Source: Bacilli bacterium (GTDB taxonomy: Bacteria; Bacillota_I; Bacilli_A; RF39; UBA660). Taken from it: a stretch of DNA of 64,000 bases. Position 1 is the first letter of the stretch. The number at the start of each line of letters is the position of its first letter. The stretch covers positions 1,054,001 to 1,118,000 of the forward strand of contig CP091726.1 in NCBI GenBank assembly GCA_022009835.1. The letters are read 5' to 3'. Positions 10,903 to 19,569 of this stretch are shown piece after piece. A program made the translations under genes and the position numbers. Below the pieces are notes generated by a model. That model made no database searches. It saw only the letters and a program-made list of their open reading frames with translations, and was not told the DNA's origin.

Positions 10903-12460
10903 GTGAACTACTCGTACCTGATCCTGGCCCGATATCTAGTTCAGATGTCAGAGAAAGGACTGGCGCGACCCCATGCGCATAATAGGCAGTGCTGTTGGTG
11001 AAGTCGCCGGACGAAGTCACATACCACGCATAGGCAGCACCGCCGGATTGCGGGGTCAATAACCATCCATTACTGCTTGTTCCTAATATATTCTTCATCC
11101 AGTTATTTGCTGTACATGTTGCATCGTTATAAGACCCTAATTGTTTTTGACACAAGCTTAAATCAGCAGCATATCCATAATCACTTGGATAGGCAACAGC
11201 TATCTTTCCTGTCCATGATGGTGTTGCATTCATTACGGTTCCACTTACTCTCTCTTTATCATACATGGCATCTACATATATACGTGAAGAGCCATATCCT
11301 CTTGTATAATATGTTGTCTCTGCGATCATATTTCTTGTTATATCATTTTTTAATCCTGTACTTGTAAAATTACATGATGTTGTGGCATTATCATAATTGT
11401 TATAACATGTTCCACCCTTAGCATTCCAATACAAGCTTCCTCCGACACTTTCACTATCATAACCACTATTTAATAGTTTCATTAAATCAGCTTGTGACCA
11501 CTCATTTACTCCAGAACCATAGTTTGTACTACTATCTGAAGTATCCCATGAATAAGAGCCTATTACACTACCTCTCATTATTTTTACATTACCATCAAAT
11601 ACTCCTATTATTCTCCATGTTTCACATGTACTAGATGTTTGATTACTATAATCAGAACAATTAAAGTATATATAATTATTAGGACTTGCTCCATAGTATC
11701 TTATATTACCAGCAGTGTCTTCCATTAATTTATGGGTATCATCATATTTATAGTTTACATTATTTAATGGTACTGTTTTAGTTGATTTAAAGGTATCTTT
11801 AGCTATTAGTTTAGCTAAACCTTCGTATGGTGCTTTTCCTTGATGGGCATCTGCACTTATATTACCTGCAAATGAGGCTCCAATTACATCATTACCTATC
11901 TTTGAACCATCAATATAGAATACTATTAAATATTTATATTGTGATGTATTAGATAATTGTTTAGTTAATATATTTACTGTACCTTTACTTGTTATAGTAC
12001 CTGTCTTTACTATATCAAACGATTGGCCTTTTAAACCTGCTACTGTTAAAGTAGTACTACTACTAGTATTATTAAGTATTGCATACTTAAGTGATCCTTT
12101 ACTACTTCCAGTAGTAAAAGCACTTGATAAACTTGTTACATTTAGATATAATGAACCATATCCTTCTATACTACAAGTACTTTTAATACCTATATTAGCA
12201 TAAGTAAGTGCTATACCATCAGTAATAGTAAATTTATTATTACTTATTAAAGTACTTTCATTCATTACTTCTACATTAGCATTATTAATTGCTACTCCTG
12301 GTGTATAGTTTATTTCAAAACATCCACTTGTTAATCCTATATTAATAGGATTAGATGTAGCCCATGTTAAGGCTGCATAAGTAATACCTGATCCTATTAG
12401 AATAAATAATGTTAATCCTAGTACTATTAATATTTTTTGTTTTTTAGTATAATCTTTCAT
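10883..12460 (-). CDS. Secreted surface protein with C-terminal lectin/FGE-like domain, putative DGR target
   Basis: An intact 525-aa frame. Residues 1-35 are a TasA-like signal (SGITYAALTW). About 150 aa are paralogous to the protein at 4971-6330. The C-terminal half is shared with the protein at 26938-28472: NYIYFNCSDYSNQTSSTCE, WRIIGVFDGNVKIMRG, SYSWD, NNWMKNI. The last 50 residues (GWLLTPQSGG..., WYVTSSGDF, GVAPVLSLTS) are encoded by sharply GC-rich DNA. They fit the W-x-V-x-S-S-G...G-V-x-P-V-L-S-L pattern of hypervariable ligand-binding domains. Start 12460 follows a GGTAGGAG site. A cell-surface binding role is likely (inferred). Confidence 0.8.
   Translation of the reverse strand: MKDYTKKQKILIVLGLTLFILIGSGITYAALTWATSNPINIGLTSGCFEINYTPGVAINNANVEVMNESTLISNNKFTITDGIALTYANIGIKSTCSIEGYGSLYLNVTSLSSAFTTGSSKGSLKYAILNNTSSSTTLTVAGLKGQSFDIVKTGTITSKGTVNILTKQLSNTSQYKYLIVFYIDGSKIGNDVIGASFAGNISADAHQGKAPYEGLAKLIAKDTFKSTKTVPLNNVNYKYDDTHKLMEDTAGNIRYYGASPNNYIYFNCSDYSNQTSSTCETWRIIGVFDGNVKIMRGSVIGSYSWDTSDSSTNYGSGVNEWSQADLMKLLNSGYDSESVGGSLYWNAKGGTCYNNYDNATTSCNFTSTGLKNDITRNMIAETTYYTRGYGSSRIYVDAMYDKERVSGTVMNATPSWTGKIAVAYPSDYGYAADLSLCQKQLGSYNDATCTANNWMKNILGTSSNGWLLTPQSGGAAYAWYVTSSGDFTNSTAYYAHGVAPVLSLTSELDIGPGSGTSSSPYQLSV
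10908..11060 (-). other. Putative DGR variable region (VR)
   Basis: This stretch is GC-rich while the rest of the gene and window is strongly AT-rich. Its codons at likely variable positions (TAT, ACT, GAC, ACC, AGC, CAT) are mostly one or two adenine changes away from AAC/AAT, as expected of adenine-specific mutagenic retrohoming. No reverse transcriptase or template repeat is seen in this window, so the source would be elsewhere in the genome. Confidence 0.55.
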
Positions 12461-12536
12461 ATCTTTTCTCCTACCTCTATATTACATATTAAATATACCA
12501 TAAACTAAAAAAATAAATACAATACCAAAATTGTTT

Positions 12537-12597
12537 ATGAGGAAGACATTAAGGCTTACTCATACCCCGATAGACTTACATAGTAAGGCTAAAGGGG
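12537..12597 (+). repeat. Twin-hairpin element, copy 2
   Basis: ATGAG/CTCAT hairpin (12537-12563) with GAAGAC...AGGCTTA, then CCCC/GGGG hairpin (12565-12597) with ATAGAC, an inner TTAC/GTAA helix and GGCTAA. The mismatch and spacing match copy 1 while stem sequences differ with compensation. Confidence 0.65.
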
Positions 12598-12600
12598 ATA

Positions 12601-12634
12601 AAGAAAAAGATACTACTTAATCTTATAAGTAGTA
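12601..12634 (-). terminator. cysS terminator overlapping the stop codon
   Basis: TACTACTT/AAGTAGTA stem whose 3' arm includes the cysS stop, followed by TCTTTTTCTTT on the minus strand. Confidence 0.6.
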
Positions 12635-14009
12635 CCCTCTCTAGTATCTATAAGTTCAATACCTTTACTTAATAATTCATTTCTAATACTATCAGATAAA
12701 TCATAATTCTTATTTTTGTTTAGCAATCTTTCTCTCTTCTATTTTTATTTAAAATATATTTCTCCAATTCCTTATCAACAGAAGCATTATCTTTAATTAA
12801 ATCTAAACTAAATACTTTATCAAAATTCTTAATAAGTTCTCTCTTAGTCTTACCATTAACACTATTATCTTTAATTAAATCATAAAGTAAAAGTAATACC
12901 ATTAGCGGTATTTAAATCATTAGATAATTCTTTAATAAACTTATCATTATAATAATTATACTTATTATCATCAATATCTCCTTCATCATTAATTAAAGAT
13001 ATTCTATTAATAAGTTTATTATATTGACCCTCTACTTGATCAAGAACATTATAAGAAAATACAAGTTGTTTTCTATAATGACTTTGAAGACACATAAATC
13101 TAAAGGCTAAAGGATTATAACCCTCATCTATTAACCTACTTACTGATAAAATAGCCCCTTTACTTTTACTCATCTTACCAGATTCATCCATCAAATGTTC
13201 ATTATGAAACCAATAATTACACCATTTATGACCTAAATAAGCCTCACTTTGGGCAATTTCATTAGTATGATGTGGAAAGATATTATCAACACCACCACCA
13301 TGAATATCAAGATGTTCACCTAAATATTTTAAACTAATACCAGTACATTCAATATGCCAACCTGGGTATCCTACTCCAAATGGAGAATTCCATTTTAAAT
13401 CTTGATCTTCAAACTTACTTTTAGTAAACCATAAAGCAAAATCAGCTTGATTTCTCTTATTAGTATCAAAGTCTACTCCATCTCTAACGCCCACTACCAT
13501 ATCATCTTCTTTATGATTAGTAAGCCTATAATAGTCCTCTACTTTACTAACATCAAAATAAACATTACCACCAGCTTCATAAGCATAGCCATCCTCTAGT
13601 AATTTACTAATTATCTTAATATATTCATCAATATTAGGGGTTGCTGGACTAACTACATCAGGCATAAGACAATTAAGAGCAGTAAAATCTTTAAAGAAAG
13701 CATCTGTATAATATTTAGCAATATCCATAACACTCTTATGTTCCTCTTCGCACTAGAAACCATCTTATCTTCACCAGTATCAGAATCACTCTTCAAATGT
13801 CCAACATCAGTAATATTCATTACTCTCTTAACATCATAACCTAAATACCTAAGTGTTTTATCTAATATATCATGCCCTATATAATTTCTCATATTACCAA
13901 TATGTGCATAATGATATACAGTTGGCCCGCAAGTATAAAAACCTACTTTTCCCTCTTCATAAGGAACAAACTCTTCTTTTTTTCTTGTCAATGTATTATA
14001 TAACTCCAT
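12613..14009 (-). CDS. cysS: Cysteinyl-tRNA synthetase (frameshifted)
   Basis: Class I synthetase: N-terminus ELYNTLTRKKEEFVPY, zinc Cys in FYTCGPTVY, HIGH-like HIGNMRN, GYPGWHIECTG with a second zinc Cys, HTNEIAQSEA, and the KMSKS loop in SGKMSKSKGA. The C-terminal helical domain ends EGTTYKIK. Joined length about 465 aa as expected. Breaks near 13750 (a G missing), 12890, 12740 and 12718. It charges tRNA-Cys. A 12-codon upstream reading frame with two adjacent Cys codons and an intrinsic terminator precede it, so it is probably attenuated by Cys supply. Confidence 0.93.
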
Positions 14010-14049
14010 AATATCCTCCTTATTTATTATATTTTTTTCTATATTATAT

Positions 14050-14083
14050 AAAAGAACTTATCTATTATTGATAAGTCCTTTTT
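14050..14083 (-). terminator. cysS leader terminator (attenuator)
   Basis: GGACTTATC (14070-14078) pairs with GATAAGTTC (14054-14062), followed by TTTTATAT on the minus strand, about 40 bp before the cysS start. The 5' arm can instead pair with GATAGGTC at 14122-14129. Confidence 0.7.
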
Positions 14084-14192
14084 CATATACATTAATTTAT
14101 TTAATTAAACATGAAGAAATAGACCTATCATAAATAGACCTAAAAACAACACTTATTATTAGTATTAAATCTACTCATAGTATCTCTTCCTT
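14084..14192 (-). promoter_or_regulatory. cysS transcription-attenuation leader
   Basis: The leader holds a short coding region plus alternating complementary segments. Segment 1, TAGATTTA (14166-14173), lies inside the peptide frame. TAGGTCTA occurs at 14135-14142 and again at 14120-14127, within GATAGGTC. The terminator 5' arm is GACTTATC. Segment 1 pairs with TAGGTCTA, and GATAGGTC pairs with GACTTATC, so a ribosome stalled at the Cys codons could switch the fold. No T-box consensus is visible. Confidence 0.6.
14140..14178 (-). CDS. Cys-Cys leader peptide of cysS
   Basis: ATG 14178 stands behind an AGGAAGAG site. The frame encodes MSRFNTNNKCCF and stops at 14140. Two consecutive TGT codons sit just before the stop, immediately upstream of the segments that form the attenuator. 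Cysteine codons are otherwise sparse here, so this is a plausible sensor of charged tRNA-Cys. Confidence 0.65.
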   Translation of the reverse strand: MSRFNTNNKCCF

Positions 14193-14328
14193 TCATACAA
14201 TATTATTGTATAATAATTTATTTATTTAGTCAATAATTTTTTTATAATTTATTCATAGCAAGTCAAAGTCTTGCTGTATCAATAATATCTATCATATATA
14301 AGTTATAACTATATACTAAATATTAATA

Positions 14329-15373
14329 CTATTCATTAAAATAATTAATTTTCATTGCTGTCTTTACTTCTTTAACTGTTTCATTAGCGGCCTCTACAGC
14401 CTTCTTAGTACCTTCTCTTAAAACTTCATATACATAATCTAGATTATTTTCATACTTCTTTCTTCTCTCTCTAATCGGAGATAGTTCATCATTAATAACT
14501 TCAGTCAAAAACTTCTTAATAGTAACATCACCAATACCACCTTTTTGATAAGCAATCTTTAATTCATCTAAATTATTAAACTCATTATAATATTTCTTAA
14601 AATGTTCATCATTACAAAAGGCCTCCAAGTATATAAACAAAATATTATCTTCTATTACACCAGGCTCTTCTATTTTTCTAGAAGTAGTCTTAATACTAAA
14701 TACCTTTTTCCCTAATTGTTTCTTTATCATCTTTCAAATATATACAATTATTCAAAGATTTACTCATCTTCTCTTTACCATCAGTACCAACAAGTCTTCT
14801 TTCTGACATGCTATCTGGTAATAATGATTTACATTCTCTTAATACATCAGAGTTATATATTCTATTAAAACTTCTGACAATTTCTCTTGTCTGCTCTATC
14901 ATTGGTTCTTGGTCATCACCAACTGGAATAATATTAGCCTTAAAAGCTGTTATATCTGCTGCCTGACTAATAGGATATACTGCAAAGCCAACTGGTATAC
15001 TATCTTTAAAGTCCTTATCATTAATTTCACTTTTAACTGTTGGATTACGAAGTACTCTAGGCAAAGTAACTAAATTCATGTAGTAGAAAGTAAGTTCTGT
15101 TAAAGCACTAACTTCTGACTGAATAAAGAAAGTAATCTTATTAGGATCAAGCCCTACTGCTAAATAATCTAACATAACATTAATAATATTATTTCTTACC
15201 TTATCAGGATTATCAAAATTATCTGTAAGTGCTTGCGCATCCGCTATCATAATATAAAACTCATCATAATTACCTTTCTCTTGTAATAAATATCTTCTCT
15301 TTAAAGAACCAACATAATGACCTATATGTAAATTACCCGTAGGTCTATCACCAGTTAAAATTATATTTTTCAT
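14329..15373 (-). CDS. trpS: Tryptophanyl-tRNA synthetase (one frameshift)
   Basis: Class I synthetase with TGDRPTGNLHIGHYVGSL (HIGH motif), QAADITAFKANIIPVGDDQ and the KMSKS loop in GKEKMSKSLNN. The C-terminus (RRKKYENNLDYVYEVLREG) completes about 345 aa. One A run of five should be four near 14703. ATG 15373 is chosen because the AGAGAGG site abuts the upstream in-frame ATG at 15382 with no spacing. It charges tRNA-Trp. The 5' leader contains a classical-looking Trp attenuator. Confidence 0.93.
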
Positions 15374-15429
15374 TTTTATCATCCTCTCTTTTTCTATATC
15401 TATTTATATAATATAACCAAATAAATTAA

Positions 15430-15462
15430 TTAAAAGCACCACCGCTTACTAAAAATATACAT
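15430..15462 (-). CDS. Possible second leader peptide of trpS
   Basis: ATG 15462, six bases after AGAGGAA, encodes MYIFSKRWCF. A Trp codon lies three codons before the stop, resembling the KCCF end of the cysS leader. No second terminator follows, so its role is uncertain; chance is possible. Confidence 0.3.
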   Translation of the reverse strand: MYIFSKRWCF

Positions 15463-15482
15463 ATCATTTCCTCTTTTCTATC

Positions 15483-15513
15483 AAAAAAGACCTATCTTTA
15501 TTAAGACAAGTCT
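15483..15513 (-). terminator. trpS attenuator terminator (segments 3:4)
   Basis: AGACTTGTCTT (15503-15513) pairs over 11 positions with AAGATAGGTCT (15488-15498), followed by six T on the minus strand. Confidence 0.75.
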
Positions 15514-15645
15514 ATACCAGTAACATTTAATAGTATTATAATTATACTAAATCAAACCATGAGTAAATAGACCTATCTTTAAATAAGTCTAATTGCCAAC
15601 TATTTAAATTAACTAAATTGAATAACTTATTCATAGTCTATTCCT
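15514..15645 (-). promoter_or_regulatory. trpS transcription-attenuation leader
   Basis: Four segments alternate as in textbook amino-acid attenuators: 1, AGACTTATTT (15581-15590); 2, AGATAGGTCT (15569-15578); 3, AGACTTGTCTT (15503-15513); 4, AAGATAGGTCT (15488-15498). 1 pairs with 2, 2 with 3 and 3 with 4 because 2 and 4 are the same sequence. The first Trp codon lies 6 nt before segment 1, so a stalled ribosome would mask segment 1 and favour the 2:3 antiterminator. Confidence 0.7.
15542..15634 (-). CDS. Trp leader peptide of trpS
   Basis: A 30-aa frame with ATG 15634 after an AGAGAGGAA site. Trp codons at positions 13 and 26 (NSWQ and YSWF) flank the 1:2 hairpin. It starts 20 bp after the upstream kinase gene and ends 28 bp before the terminator hairpin. 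Two Trp in 30 residues is unusual for so AT-rich a genome. Confidence 0.65.
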   Translation of the reverse strand: MNKLFNLVNLNSWQLDLFKDRSIYSWFDLV

Positions 15646-15653
15646 CTCTTTCA

Positions 15654-16223
15654 TTAAGATAATTTTATTACTTTTTCTTTATCTTTGTCAATAATTTTAT
15701 TAACTTCTTTATCAATAACATCATTAAAATTATAACTAGTATCAATAAACTTAATGTTATATAACTTACATTCATCTTGAATCTGCCTACTAATGGCAAT
15801 AAGCTTATCTAAAGTATCTAGTAATTCTATATCACTTCTCTTACCAGTCCATCCTCTATTATCTTCAATCTCTCTAATATAGTTAAATTTCTCCTCTTTA
15901 GATATATTAGGATAACCAAAGAAATATATATCCCATTTATCAGTATCAATATATTTTATAATATCTCTAGGCATTATGTGAGCAGAATCAATAATAAACT
16001 TTTCATTTGTATCATCAATAATAGAGGTAACTGTACTAAGTAATAAAGATAACTTACTACTTGTATCACCAATAATAACATTACTACTAATACCCCATTC
16101 AGGAAAGTTTCTTTTCATTGAAGCAGTAAAATAATCTAGTGGTATATGATTATAATCAGTTAATCTCTCACAAAAAGTACTCTTACCACTCTTAGCTACT
16201 CCTCCTACTAAAATATTCTTCAT
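15654..16223 (-). CDS. P-loop nucleoside/adenylate kinase-like protein
   Basis: A 189-aa intact frame. Walker A at residues 6-15 (GGVAKSGKST) is followed by CERLTDYNHIPLDYF. IIDSAHIMPRD could supply a Walker B-like strand and the substrate site, and a C-terminal FIDTSYNF strand closes the fold. The layout fits small P-loop kinases such as adenylate, shikimate or uridine kinase relatives. The substrate cannot be told. It ends 20 bp before the trpS leader peptide and has its own GGAAGTGA ribosome site. Confidence 0.65.
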   Translation of the reverse strand: MKNILVGGVAKSGKSTFCERLTDYNHIPLDYFTASMKRNFPEWGISSNVIIGDTSSKLSLLLSTVTSIIDDTNEKFIIDSAHIMPRDIIKYIDTDKWDIYFFGYPNISKEEKFNYIREIEDNRGWTGKRSDIELLDTLDKLIAISRQIQDECKLYNIKFIDTSYNFNDVIDKEVNKIIDKDKEKVIKLS

Positions 16224-16280
16224 AATATCACTTCCATTCTATTTAGATTATATTATTATTATCTATCAGTGTCAATATAG

Positions 16281-16302
16281 AAAAAAGAGGATAGCCTCTT
16301 TA
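16281..16302 (-). terminator. Terminator of the HEPN gene
   Basis: AAAGAGG/CCTCTTT stem with a CTAT loop and T6 on the minus strand, overlapping the stop at 16300. Confidence 0.65.
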
Positions 16303-17994
16303 AATATTTATTTTACTAGTTTCTTTAAAAAAAGTATTATCATTAATAAAATTAATAACTACAGGACTATTATAACCTAGTAAAAACAATAAAATCTAAT
16401 ATTTTAACTTCAGCCTTAAAAAGTAACTTCATTATTATATATATTTTTCAAATATTATTAGAGTATCACTAATATTATTATTGAATATTACCCTATAATC
16501 ACCATGAGCTATAGAATTTCTAATACCATTAATAATAGCCTCATTTCTTAAATAATCATAATTACTACTATTATAAGATTCTATACTAATAAGTTTATTA
16601 TATAAACTACTTATTTCATTAGCAATATTATTCTTATCATTAATTAAATTATTAAGAAGAATACTTAATTTATTATAAGCATTAGTATTACCTTTTACTA
16701 TTAACTATCTTTATATTATTATTAACATCATTAATTTTTATCTTACTAGTAAGTAATTTTTTTCTTATCGTTTATACTCTCGAGTATTGTATTATACAAA
16801 GTATTATCTATTGATAATTTTTCTATTTTAATATCACTTAAATCTAATTTACTATAATCTAAACCATTATTATCTAAATTAGTATACTTATTATTATTTT
16901 TATATATATCATCAATAGCATAAGAAAAATAAAGAATTAAATGCTGCAAAAGAAGCACTAACTAAAGAATCATAATTATTATATAATAACTTAACATCTT
17001 TAGTTATTTTCTTTTCTAATACCTTACCATTAGTAGTACCATTCTCATATATTTCCTCTAACATAACTAAGTTTTTAATATTAGATATAATAGGATTCAT
17101 ATAAGTATATTTAGAATCAGCCCTTCTTTGAAGTTCAAAAACCAATAGCATATACCTGTTTATCATAAGGAATATCTTTAGGAACAATATTAATAAGTTC
17201 TTTAGCATAAGTATCAAAATCAATATTATTCATACTTACATATTTCCAATCAAAATCATATCTATCTTTAACTAATTCTTTAAAGCCATTTAAAAAGAAT
17301 ACTATCTTTAGTGGCATCTCCACTAAAACCTTTTATAATTTTTTCTAGTAAATTTTGATAGCATTTTTCAATTATGTTGCCATCTTTTCTTTTTAGGGTA
17401 AACTCAACTTTCCTAAAAGATCTAAGTAACCCCTTTAATTCACTTGGAGTAGTAATAGGTTTCTTTCTATTAGGAGATATTCTTCTTGATATAATAATAT
17501 CTCTTTTATACTCATCACTATTATTTAATTTAATATATGATTTAATACTATTACATATAAAAAGCAGATAATTTATTGATATTAATACTAACATTATCTT
17601 CTCTTATATTAAGAATTATTCTATTATGATCTAAATCCAAAACAAAATTACCATGAGCTATTCTATTTCTTATTTCAGTAACAACTGAAGCTGCATTAGG
17701 AAAATAATATCCATCTATAACATAGCCATCATCCTTTTTAGTAGCAATATCAAGTACTGATTCCTCTAGTACATTTTCATACAACCTAGAATAAGAACCA
17801 TTTTCATCTTGGCTTACTAACCCTTCTTTTATTCCGAGTAAAATATTACTAATAAAACCTACTTTAGCGGCCATTATATTTCTTTCATCTAAAATAAAGT
17901 CATCTCTTACATCATCATAAAAATAATTAAGTAAAAATAAAGTATAAGCTTTGGTACCCATAAAGTAATCTAATATATTATCCATCTTATCCAT
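16300..17994 (-). CDS. Large protein with two HEPN-type RNxxAHG motifs (frameshifted)
   Basis: The joined product is about 560 aa. An all-helical N-terminal part ends in VVTEIRNRIAHGNFVLD (about residues 110-130). The C-terminal part ends in EAIINGIRNSIAHGDYRV. R-N-x-(x)-A-H-G is the catalytic signature of HEPN RNases found in Abi, toxin-antitoxin and RNA-processing proteins. No membrane segment is evident. ATG 17994 is chosen for its GGAG site; it overlaps the upstream gene by 8 bp, so the two are one operon. Breaks occur near 17590, 17290, 17145, 16925, 16755, 16705 and 16465-16395. A defence or stress nuclease is inferred. Confidence 0.6.
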
Positions 17995-18730
17995 TAAAAT
18001 CATCTCCATATAAATCTCTAATATACTTAGGATTATTTATTCTTTTTAACTAATCTTCTAGCAGTATTTAATGTCTTTACATCTTTATCTAAATAACTAG
18101 ATAACTTACCTCTAAAGGCTTTTTAAAAAAACTCTAAACTACTAACAAATCTATCATCATACATCTCTTTTTAATAATCTATCATTATAAACAAAACTAT
18201 TAAAATAATTATCTACTAAAAAAACAATTTTATCTCATAATCAATATTTGCTCTATTCTTCTCAAAAAGAAACAGCATTAATACCATATTCTAGTGTATC
18301 AATTACCTTAATTTTACCATTACCATATAAAATATTATAAGCAACATCATACATAACAATATCATTATCAGTAAGTATCATTATATCATCGTAAGTCTTT
18401 TTAATAGCCCCCTCTAACTTATCTAAATTAATAAGTAAAGGATTAATATTATATAAATTATTAAATCTAATATAAGACATAATATAACCAACTACTTTAT
18501 CTTTAATAAAAACAACATCCTCTGGCCAAATAAAAGTACTATTCTTTATCCCATTAAATCTTAATATATCCTCACCTGTATATAAAATATCTTCTCCCTC
18601 AAAATAATCATGAAATATTTTTAATTACCTTATTTTTTTATCACAATAACAAATTCCTTGACTACCCTCTCCAATAAAAAGAAAGCATATCTAAAAACTC
18701 ATAAAATTGTTTATCATTAACAAAAACCAT
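17987..18730 (-). CDS. Protein-kinase-like fold protein (frameshifted)
   Basis: About 245 aa joined. After a short N-lobe (WPEDVVFIKDKVVGYIMSY) come NDIVMYDVAYNILY and KIKVIDTLEYG. These resemble the kinase catalytic loop (D..xxN) and the metal-binding DFG Asp in the usual spacing. The start at 18730 follows GGGGGATATT. It overlaps the double-HEPN gene, which suggests the two work together, for example as a kinase-regulated nuclease. Breaks near 18635-18690, 18260, 18225, 18170 and 18120. Kinase activity is unproven; the usual HRD histidine is absent. Confidence 0.5.
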
Positions 18731-18773
18731 AATATCCCCCTCATTGATGCAAAGTATTATAGCACACTTAAAG

Positions 18774-18801
18774 AAAAAAAGCAAATCATTGTTTGCTTTT
18801 T
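18774..18801 (-). terminator. rpmF terminator
   Basis: AAGCAAA/TTTGCTT hairpin with T7 following on the minus strand, just after the rpmF stop. Confidence 0.7.
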
Positions 18802-18809
18802 AATTATCA

Positions 18810-19054
18810 TTATTCTTCAGTCTTTTTAGAAGTTTTTGCTTTTTTAGGAGCTTTTTCTTCAGTTACTTTAGTTTCAACTACTTTTTTAGAAGTATCTGCT
18901 CCTTTATAAAATCCACATTTTGGACATGCTCTATGAGGTCTAATTTTAGCACCACAGTTAGTACATTCTACTAGTCCGTTAGCGGTAATTTTATAATGAG
19001 TTCTTCTCATATTTCTTCTAGTTTTTACTTACTTTTTCTAAATGGAACTGCCAT
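18810..19054 (-). CDS. rpmF: 50S ribosomal protein L32 with acidic/basic tail
   Basis: The start MAVPFRK and SKTRRNMRRTHYK are canonical, followed by zinc-ribbon Cys pairs CTNCG and CPKCG. Two A runs near 19025-19035 are one base too long and split the first 15 codons. After CGFYKG the protein continues about 25 residues rich in Lys, Glu and Thr (KVTEEKAPKKAK), longer than the usual L32. It lies downstream of the yceD homologue, the order common in Bacillota. Confidence 0.9.
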
Positions 19055-19070
19055 CTTCTTCACTCCTTCC

Positions 19071-19533
19071 TTACAATAATTCTTTCAGACTACTAAGAGG
19101 ATTATTTTCAGTATTAATATCATCCTCACTAATTAGTCGCCATCCATCACCCTCAAGTTTTAAATCCCTATTCTTTTCATTAACAGCCTTGAGAGGAATC
19201 TCCACAAGAATATTTTGCCATAAATCCTCTGTAATATCAAGAGTTTTTTTGATAATTTATTCTTGTTTCTTCTATTTTTTTCTTCTATTTCACTAGTAAA
19301 ATTATATTCATAATCTTCTAATGTAATATCATCAGGTAATATCATTGTTCCTTTCAATACTCCGGATAACTCATAAGTATCATCTATTAATCTAGATAAT
19401 GTACCACTAAAATGTACATTCTCAAGTCTTCTAATTGTACTAGAACTTAACAATTCTTCACTAATAACTACATCATTATCTATAATTATCTTTTTTTATT
19501 ATTAATAACTAAATCAAACAATTCTATTATCAT
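19071..19533 (-). CDS. DUF177/YceD family protein
   Basis: About 150 aa, beginning MIIELFDLV, with a central FSGTLSRLIDDTYELSGVLK and TMILPDDITLEDYEY, and an acidic C-terminus (GWRLISEDDINTENNPLSSL). These features and the position directly upstream of rpmF match YceD/DUF177, a protein linked to ribosome or rRNA metabolism. Breaks near 19243 and 19490. Confidence 0.8.
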
Positions 19534-19569
19534 ACAATTTCACCTGCCTACTAATTATATAATATTTTT

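Noticed and set aside
11077..11367. Plus-strand 96-codon frame
   Set aside because: Shadow of the intact surface-protein gene on the other strand; His/Leu-rich without a start signal.
12613..15640. T-box riboswitches before cysS or trpS
   Set aside because: No AGGGTGGNACCGCG-type box or specifier stem; a GGTGGTGC near 15440 lacks the rest of the motif. Leader-peptide attenuators explain the region better.
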